From an uncultured Eubacterium sp. (lineage in GTDB: Bacteria > Bacillota > Clostridia > Oscillospirales > Acutalibacteraceae), in NCBI GenBank assembly GCA_944380545.1, contig CALWHV010000007.1:124001-188000 (forward strand): a DNA stretch of 64,000 nt, read 5' to 3'. Positions 58,434 through 64,000 of this stretch are shown piece after piece. Each line of letters starts with the position of its first letter. Position 1 is the first letter of the stretch. The notes beneath the pieces are model-generated. The model ran no database searches. It was not told the DNA's origin and worked only from the letters and a program-made list of their open reading frames with translations. Made by a program: the position numbers and the translations under genes.

Positions 58434-59621
58434 TTAACCGAGATTCAGCCACGCCAGGCTGCTGCCCGTGAAATCATACCAAAAGTGGACGGCCGAAAAG
58501 CCGAACACAAAGAAGGTGGTTGCGCCCTTATTCATAGCCCTTATCTTTTCTGCGCGGGGCGTATCTGAATCGTAAGCAACGCTTAGCAGCCCTTTGTCGA
58601 GCCGGTCCTTTTGAAGCTGCATACCCGCCATATATACGCACGCCGTAAGCACCGGCAGGACCCACCTTACGATTCTGTGGAAGAGCATATTGCTTATAAT
58701 GACGCCGAGGAGGAAAAACAGCACAACCTCTGCCAGCCTGAAAAATCTGGCGCCGTCTTTATCATCGGCGTATTTGTTTATATAGACCGCGCTGTAAGCG
58801 TATATAAGCACCGATACGATATATACGGCTAAATTTACAAAAAAGGTTGTTTGAGTTGAAATTCCGAGCGTGCTGACGGCGCCCTCCGCCTTTCCTGCAA
58901 GATTATTTATAAAATCATTATCCAAGATATTGGAAAGCACCGTTATGCCGACGCTTCCTATTATGATGGAAAATATAAGCGCCACATTCACATACTTGCT
59001 GCCGACCCTGTATGTTGCCCACGCTATAAGCACAAGCACAACGAGCACGATGCCCGCGCTGTGCAGCCCGCACGCGAGCGCGTAGCCGGCAAAGCACAAA
59101 ATTATACGCTTCTTCTCTGCAAGGTGATAGTAAGCGCACGCCAGGACCACCGCAAACGCAAGGCCGTTTCGCGTGCCGCTGTAAAGATCATAAAACCAAT
59201 ATGTGGATATCATAAAAAACAGCGCAACTGCCATATAGAATTTATCCACATTAAATCTGTTTGCCGTTTTGTATATCACCAGCATCATCAAGCCGTAAGC
59301 AATAAGCATCGTGAAAAACGGCAGATAGTGATTATCCGGGAAACGGCTTATAAAATAATAATAATATCCGGCGACGGGCTGCGAGGCAAAATCGAACTCG
59401 TTATTCCTTATCATCTCCTGCAGGCGATCGTAGCCGTCTGCGCGAAGCGCGTCTATTATTCTGAAATATCGGCCTATATCGTCGTTTTCATTCGGAACTA
59501 TGTGATAGGCGAATATTGCAAGCGCGATAACAAAAAGGAGCATCGGCGCCCAGGAATATTTACGCGGTATCAGAAAAAACAGCAGAAAAAATCCCGCTAC
59601 TATTGCGAAATATACAAGCAT
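58434..59621 (-). CDS. EpsG-family membrane polymerase, locus 2
   Basis: A 395-residue membrane protein with eleven or twelve helices, of the EpsG/Wzy-like family that polymerises exopolysaccharide units. Characteristic are NDDIGRYFRIIDALRADGYD in an early loop, YYYYFISRFPDNHYLPFFTM, the STYWFYDLYSGTRNGLAFAV segment with its Arg-Asn, and ACGLHSAGIVLVVLVLIA. The start is ATG 59621; the extra codons to 59630 lie in its binding site (AAGGGGGTTG). It is the polymerase partner of the flippase at 53953-55494. Confidence 0.86.
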   Translation of the reverse strand: MLVYFAIVAGFFLLFFLIPRKYSWAPMLLFVIALAIFAYHIVPNENDDIGRYFRIIDALRADGYDRLQEMIRNNEFDFASQPVAGYYYYFISRFPDNHYLPFFTMLIAYGLMMLVIYKTANRFNVDKFYMAVALFFMISTYWFYDLYSGTRNGLAFAVVLACAYYHLAEKKRIILCFAGYALACGLHSAGIVLVVLVLIAWATYRVGSKYVNVALIFSIIIGSVGITVLSNILDNDFINNLAGKAEGAVSTLGISTQTTFFVNLAVYIVSVLIYAYSAVYINKYADDKDGARFFRLAEVVLFFLLGVIISNMLFHRIVRWVLPVLTACVYMAGMQLQKDRLDKGLLSVAYDSDTPRAEKIRAMNKGATTFFVFGFSAVHFWYDFTGSSLAWLNLG

Positions 59622-59661
59622 ACGCCGCAACCCCCTTTTAGTGATTTTCAGAAAATTACAA

Positions 59662-60654
59662 TCAAATATGCGTTAATGCAAAATATTTTGCCGCGGCGAT
59701 TGAAAACAGCTCGCCTCCGAGCAGCCTTACGCCGAGCGAAGCGATCCTTGTTTTACGCCAATAGGCGTATTTGAAGACGGGCTTTAAGCCCTTCATAATT
59801 CTCAGCGCTTCTTTTCTTGTTTTACGGTCCATCCGCCCGCAGACAACATAGCCCGTTGAATATATGAACGCCAAATAATTAAGCACATCTTTTCTTATCA
59901 TCTCGCTGCCGATTTTTTCAGTTTCCTTGAGCCACTTGTTGACGGTATATTCGATTCCGTATATCATTTTTATACTTGAGGAGCCGGTAATGGAATTTGC
60001 TCTTCCCTGCCGGTAAGAATAAAACGGATCGTTGACAGCCGATATGCTTTTGCAGGAGGTGAACACGCTTAAAACAAAATCATAATCCTCGTCCTGAATA
60101 CCCACCTTGAATCTTATATCAAAATCGTTAATCAAGCTTCTTTCGGTACAAAATATAAAAGCAGAGCCAGGTATCATCTTGCTTGACAAAAGATAATGCA
60201 GCGTTTTTTGAGTATCGTTTTCGGCAATCAACTCAAGATCGTAGCCCGTTCTGGAAACGATCGTTTTGCCAGTGTTCATATTAAAATCGGTGCAGCCGAA
60301 AATAAGCACCTGTGCATCGTTTTCGCGTATAGCCTTATCAAACACCTCAAGGGCTTTATCACTGTTGTAAAAATCATCGCTGTCAAGGAAAATAACATAT
60401 TCGCCGCTGCAAGCATCAAGGCCGGCGTTTCTTGCTGATGACAGACCGCCGTTTTGCTTGTGAACGACCTTTATTCTGAAATCTAAAGCGGCAAATTCAT
60501 CGCACATCTGAGGGCATTTATCGGGCGAACCGTCGTCAACAAGCACAAGCTCCCAATCCCTAAAGGTTTGGGAAACAACGCTATGAACGCACTGCTCCAA
60601 ATAATCCTCAACATTATAGACCGGAACGATCACGCTGAATCTCGGCATATCCAT
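59662..60654 (-). CDS. GT2-family glycosyltransferase
   Basis: A 330-residue GT-A glycosyltransferase: [40 protein letters not shown], metal site VIFLDSDDFYNSDKALEVFD and FKVGIQDEDYDFVLSVFTSC. It is more distant from the tandem three than they are from each other. The start is ATG 60654, one base overlapping the stop of the GT4 gene upstream, or GTG 60657. It ends about 40 bases before the EpsG-like gene. Confidence 0.87.
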   Translation of the reverse strand: MDMPRFSVIVPVYNVEDYLEQCVHSVVSQTFRDWELVLVDDGSPDKCPQMCDEFAALDFRIKVVHKQNGGLSSARNAGLDACSGEYVIFLDSDDFYNSDKALEVFDKAIRENDAQVLIFGCTDFNMNTGKTIVSRTGYDLELIAENDTQKTLHYLLSSKMIPGSAFIFCTERSLINDFDIRFKVGIQDEDYDFVLSVFTSCKSISAVNDPFYSYRQGRANSITGSSSIKMIYGIEYTVNKWLKETEKIGSEMIRKDVLNYLAFIYSTGYVVCGRMDRKTRKEALRIMKGLKPVFKYAYWRKTRIASLGVRLLGGELFSIAAAKYFALTHI

Positions 60655-61724
60655 CACCTGTAATATCTTTCAAGCCGGCAAGCACAATCGTAAATATCCC
60701 AGCCGGCGGATTTCATTTTTTCGTAATTGTTTTTTCTTTCCGTCTGCGAAAAGCTTATGACCCGCTCGGCCCACAAAGACGGCGAAGCGCTCAGCGAAAG
60801 CAATTCGACCTCATCCGAAACGACGACCTCGCTTGTAACCGAATCAGACATAACAACGGGAAGCCCCGAAGCCTGCGCCTCTATTACTGAAACGGGAAGC
60901 CCCTCCTTGGTTGAGGGGAACACAAAAACATCGCCCGCCTGAAGCAGCTGTGAAACATCGTTTCTTGCGCCGAGGAAGAGCGCCCTTTCCTCGATTTTAA
61001 GCTCCTTGCAAAGGCGCGACAGCTCGTCCGTTTTCTCGGCGCCTATCAAAATGAGGCGCGAATCGGGATGCCGCGCGCATATTTCGGCAAACACCCTTAA
61101 GAGAAACGGATGATTCTTCTGCGGAATATCCGTTTTGCCGATATGGCAGACGGCAAACGCGTTTTCCGCATTGAGCAGCCGGCGCATTTTTTGCCTTTTT
61201 GCGGGATCAAAGGCATATTCGCGGCAGTTCACCGCGTTTTTCAGCACTGTGAATTTTTTGCCGCCGTACCAAAATCTGCCGGCGCTTTCGCTGCAGGCAA
61301 ATTTTGTTTTTACGAAATATTTTGCGTAAAGGCTCAAAATATGGTTGCGAAGCCCGTTGCCCTTGAGCGAATATACGCTTGAGTGGCAATGGCAGCAGAT
61401 TTTTTTTATGCCCGCCGCCCTTGCCTGCGGAGCGATAAAAACGGCAAAATGCGGCGCGTGGATATGAAGCGCCTGCCATTCGCCCCTGTGCGTGGCAAAA
61501 AAGCGGCTCATATCGCTGCGCAGGAGCCCTTTTGCAGACGGCGCGGGAATTTTGAACACGCGCCCGCCGAGCGCCTCGATATCACCGCGGCGCGTTTCTT
61601 CCTTTTCGGAAAAATAACATACATCGAATTTTATATCCTGCGGCATTGCGCCGAAATAATTGAGTATGACGCTCATTATTCCGTTTGCAACGCCTATATC
61701 CGGTATCATATGCAGAACTCTCAT
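60654..61724 (-). CDS. GT4-family glycosyltransferase
   Basis: A 356-residue GT-B glycosyltransferase, EpsF-like: MRVLHMIPDIGVANGIMSVI, LHIHAPHFAVFIAPQARAAG, then donor-side blocks VCHIGKTDIPQKNHPFLLRV, DSRLILIGAEKTDELSRLCK and PSTKEGLPVSVIEAQASGLP with the two acidic catalytic residues. It resembles the gene at 45416 in overall plan. The next gene starts one base after its frame ends upstream, so it is part of the long operon. Confidence 0.88.
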   Translation of the reverse strand: MRVLHMIPDIGVANGIMSVILNYFGAMPQDIKFDVCYFSEKEETRRGDIEALGGRVFKIPAPSAKGLLRSDMSRFFATHRGEWQALHIHAPHFAVFIAPQARAAGIKKICCHCHSSVYSLKGNGLRNHILSLYAKYFVKTKFACSESAGRFWYGGKKFTVLKNAVNCREYAFDPAKRQKMRRLLNAENAFAVCHIGKTDIPQKNHPFLLRVFAEICARHPDSRLILIGAEKTDELSRLCKELKIEERALFLGARNDVSQLLQAGDVFVFPSTKEGLPVSVIEAQASGLPVVMSDSVTSEVVVSDEVELLSLSASPSLWAERVISFSQTERKNNYEKMKSAGWDIYDCACRLERYYR

Positions 61725-62864
61725 TCAAATCTCCTGCAAAATATTGATTATGCTGCGTGAAACGCTGCTTATCTCATAATCGGCAAGCTTTTGCGAATTG
61801 CCGCGGGTGAGGTTTGAGCCCCTCCCGCCTTCGCTTATAACGCGCTTTACGGCATCTGCAAAACCCTTCGCGTCCTTAAGCCGGCACACATAGCCGCCGC
61901 TGCCGTTTTGGATTAAATCGGTCACGCCGCGAATATCCGAGACCACGCACGGCAGCTCTTGCGCCATTGCCTCCATAACGGCTACGGGCAGCCCCTCCTG
62001 CTTTGATGTGAACAGAAAAACATCCGCAGCCGAATCCATCTCGGCGATATCCTTACCGTAGCCGAGCAAGAACACATTTTTTTGCAGCTTATTGTTATTT
62101 ATATATTCCTGCATCTCTTTTTGAAGTGGACCCTGACCGCGGATAAAATATTTGATATTCGTCATACCGCCCGACACAAGGAGCTTGACCGCTTCAAGCG
62201 CAAGAAAAACATTTTTTCTTTTTGTGAGCTCGTTTGCCGAAAAAATCATAACATCGTCTTCGCCGACGCCGAGCTCTTTCCTTTTTTTCTCCCTTATTTC
62301 TTTGCTGAATTTAAATTTCGAAAGATTCACGCCGATGCCGTGTATATATTTGATTTCGGCGCTGCCGAATGATTTTTTCGCAAGCTCAAAATCCTCGCGG
62401 TTCATAGTAACAATAGCGTCCGTAAAATATGACGCCAGCTTTTCAAGCGGATAAAAGAGCATCCAGTTGAGCGCGGGCGCGCCGCGCCAAAAATGAAATC
62501 CGTGCGCAAAATAGATCACCTTGCAGCCGCTTCTTCTTTTTTTCGAAGCGGCAAAGCGCGTTACCATGCCCATAACCGGTTCGTTAGTCAATATCAGGTC
62601 GTAATCACGGCCGTTTAGATATCTTTTCATCTGCGCTGCGCCGCGAATATTGTGAGGCGAGAGCGGACTGCGTTTAAGATCCACAACGGTAATTTGCGGA
62701 TTGCCGCAGGATTGCAGGCGTGCTTTCAGCTCCGAAAGCTTGCCGCCGACATCAGAGCAGACTATATCCACCGTGCAGCCGCTCTTTATCAGGTTTTCGA
62801 TATGTGCAACCCAAAACTGAACGAGATTCAGCTCGGTTGCCGTTATAAGTATCTTTTTTTTCAT
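61725..62864 (-). CDS. GT4-family glycosyltransferase
   Basis: A 379-residue GT-B glycosyltransferase of the EpsD/CapM type: KKKILITATELNLVQFWVAH, VIYFAHGFHFWRGAPALNWM and FYPLEKLASYFTDAIVTMN, then donor blocks MIFSANELTKRKNVFLALEA and FTSKQEGLPVAVMEAMAQEL. ATG 62864, four bases after the transketolase stop, fits the family start; the open frame from 62909 overlaps that gene. Such enzymes often act early in repeat-unit synthesis. Confidence 0.88.
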   Translation of the reverse strand: MKKKILITATELNLVQFWVAHIENLIKSGCTVDIVCSDVGGKLSELKARLQSCGNPQITVVDLKRSPLSPHNIRGAAQMKRYLNGRDYDLILTNEPVMGMVTRFAASKKRRSGCKVIYFAHGFHFWRGAPALNWMLFYPLEKLASYFTDAIVTMNREDFELAKKSFGSAEIKYIHGIGVNLSKFKFSKEIREKKRKELGVGEDDVMIFSANELTKRKNVFLALEAVKLLVSGGMTNIKYFIRGQGPLQKEMQEYINNNKLQKNVFLLGYGKDIAEMDSAADVFLFTSKQEGLPVAVMEAMAQELPCVVSDIRGVTDLIQNGSGGYVCRLKDAKGFADAVKRVISEGGRGSNLTRGNSQKLADYEISSVSRSIINILQEI

Positions 62865-62868
62865 TCCG

Positions 62869-63792
62869 TCAACCAAGCTTTTCAAGCGCTTCGGCAGCCT
62901 TTTTTGCAATGGAAGCGCCGTCCATCCCGTATGCCTGCCTGAGATATTTCTGCGTGCCGACTATTGATGAATACTTATCGTCAAGCCCGATGCGCAGGAG
63001 GCGCGCCCCGCCTTTTGCCGAAAGCACCTCCGCAACCGCCGAGCCGAAGCCGCCCACGGTGTTATGCTCCTCCGCCGTCACTATCAGCTTGTATTTTTCC
63101 GCGCAATATTCAACGGCGGCTTCATCGAGCGGCTTTACGAACGGGAATGTATAAAGCGCCGCGTCGATCCCTTTTTTGAGCAGGAGGCCTACGGCTTCTT
63201 TCGCCTCTTCAAAAATCGCGCCGGTCGAGAATATCGCAACCGAGCTTCCGTCTTTTATCTTTATGGCGCTGTTCGGCTTATAATCCGAAAGATTATCGTG
63301 TATCTTCGGCTCGCCGCCGCGCCCGAGCCTTAAATAGCAGGTTCCCGGCGTGCTGTACGCCGCCTTTGTGCATACCTGAGCTTCCGTTAGATCTCCGGGC
63401 GCCATAACCGTAACGCCGGGAAGAGCGCGCATTACGGCGATATCCTCTGTTGCGTGATGGCTCATCCCCAGAGAGCCGTATGTAAAGCCGCCGCCCACGC
63501 AGACGATCTTTACATTGGCGTTGTGATATGCGCAGTCGTTTCTGATCTGCTCAAGGCATCTCAAGGTGGGGAAATTGCCTATGGAATAAGTAAAAACCGT
63601 TTTGCCCGTCAGAGCCATTCCGGCGGCAAGACCGGTCATATCCTGCTCCGCTATCCCTGCGTTTATGAACTGATCGGGAAATTTTTCCCAAAACGGCTTA
63701 AGCACCCCGAAGCCGAGATCGCCGGTTATCAAAATCACATTTTTATCCTTTTGCGCTATTTCCATTAGCGTTTTGACAAATGTATCCCTCAA
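62869..63792 (-). CDS. Transketolase, C-terminal subunit
   Basis: A 307-residue protein equal to the pyrimidine-binding and C-terminal domains of transketolase: GDLGFGVLKPFWEKFPDQFI, NAGIAEQDMTGLAAGMALTG with the catalytic Glu, FTYSIGNFPTLRCLEQIRND, GSLGMSHHATEDIAVMRALP and TAEEHNTVGGFGSAVAEVLS. It works with the N-terminal subunit encoded upstream to move two-carbon ketol groups between sugar phosphates, with thiamine diphosphate. Split transketolases in polysaccharide operons probably build a special sugar precursor. Confidence 0.93.
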   Translation of the reverse strand: MRDTFVKTLMEIAQKDKNVILITGDLGFGVLKPFWEKFPDQFINAGIAEQDMTGLAAGMALTGKTVFTYSIGNFPTLRCLEQIRNDCAYHNANVKIVCVGGGFTYGSLGMSHHATEDIAVMRALPGVTVMAPGDLTEAQVCTKAAYSTPGTCYLRLGRGGEPKIHDNLSDYKPNSAIKIKDGSSVAIFSTGAIFEEAKEAVGLLLKKGIDAALYTFPFVKPLDEAAVEYCAEKYKLIVTAEEHNTVGGFGSAVAEVLSAKGGARLLRIGLDDKYSSIVGTQKYLRQAYGMDGASIAKKAAEALEKLG

Positions 63793-63810
63793 AGCGCCGA
63801 CCTCCCTTTG

Positions 63811-64000
63811 TCACTTTTCATAAGGATCAACAACTCCCGGCGGCATACTGCCGTGGAGCTCCTTTAAAGCGCCGTCATACTCCTCGCCGTCGTGCGGGAA
63901 TCTGTAATGCCAAAGAATATCGTTTTCCATAAACGATATTCCCTTGCCCTTAACCGTGTTTGCTATGATTACGCTTGGGGCGCCCTTGCTGCCCAACGCG
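63811..64000 (-). CDS. Transketolase, N-terminal subunit (partial, cut by window edge)
   Basis: Only the last 63 codons are inside the window; the frame is open to base 64000. They read PSVIIANTVKGKGISFMEND and ILWHYRFPHDGEEYDGALKE, the usual end of the thiamine-diphosphate-binding N-terminal subunit. The stop lies 18 bases before the C-terminal subunit gene, so the two are co-translated. The promoter of this operon is outside the window. Confidence 0.9.
   Translation of the reverse strand, partial: ALGSKGAPSVIIANTVKGKGISFMENDILWHYRFPHDGEEYDGALKELHGSMPPGVVDPYEK

Overview
The window looks like a chromosome fragment from an endospore-forming member of the Clostridia of medium GC content, probably a gut or rumen Oscillospiraceae/Lachnospiraceae relative; the family is inference. 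Support for spore formation is direct: Spo0A with its conserved DNA-binding end, an alpha/beta-type small acid-soluble spore protein and a PdaA-like spore-cortex deacetylase. Other Firmicutes signs are a T-box leader on thrS, RNase Y, strong AGGAGG ribosome binding sites and frequent TTG/GTG starts.

Layout. 1-5.3 kb: pyrG (cut by the window edge), a DUF1846 protein, a sugar O-acetyltransferase, an unrecognised multi-pass membrane protein and a small unknown protein. 5.3-7.8 kb: an AT-rich accessory island with two XRE-type regulators and palindromic operators, a truncated Prp-like protease, a candidate type I toxin-antitoxin pair and three unknown genes. 8.0-23.1 kb: housekeeping genes (SASP, tadA, a CPBP membrane protease, galU, a RING/zinc-ribbon membrane protein, prfB, a pdaA-like gene, mreBCD-mrdA, mgsA, hisS, aspS, a YfbR-like nucleotidase). 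23.1-39.8 kb: one long minus-strand exopolysaccharide operon of the Wzx/Wzy type. It starts from a good promoter near 39.83 kb and runs CpsC/CpsD, the priming transferase, five or more glycosyltransferases, a radical SAM protein, an acyltransferase, a three-gene DUF115/cytidylyltransferase/HpaI-aldolase cassette, the polymerase plus a truncated copy, a GT32 enzyme and the flippase. 39.8-45.4 kb: rny, T-box-thrS and spo0A, with an unusual 324-bp structured interval between rny and the exopolysaccharide promoter. 45.4-64 kb: a second polysaccharide locus, with a short plus-strand part (GT4, GT2, a collapsed GT2) and a long minus-strand operon entering from beyond the right edge (split transketolase, GT4s, GT2s, an EpsG-like polymerase, flippase, teichoic-type CDP-polyol genes, two acyltransferases, a GT14 enzyme).

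How the genes work together. Each polysaccharide locus carries its own flippase and polymerase, so the cell probably makes two different surface polymers, while galU supplies UDP-glucose. Locus 1 is a CpsCD-controlled Wzy polymer that appears to carry a CMP-activated acidic sugar made by an unusual route. Locus 2 appears to carry a CDP-activated polyol phosphate. Surface-polymer genes thus flank cell-shape, tRNA-charging and sporulation-control genes. No rRNA, tRNA, CRISPR array or intact insertion sequence was recognised. All functional calls come from reading motifs; no database search was run.
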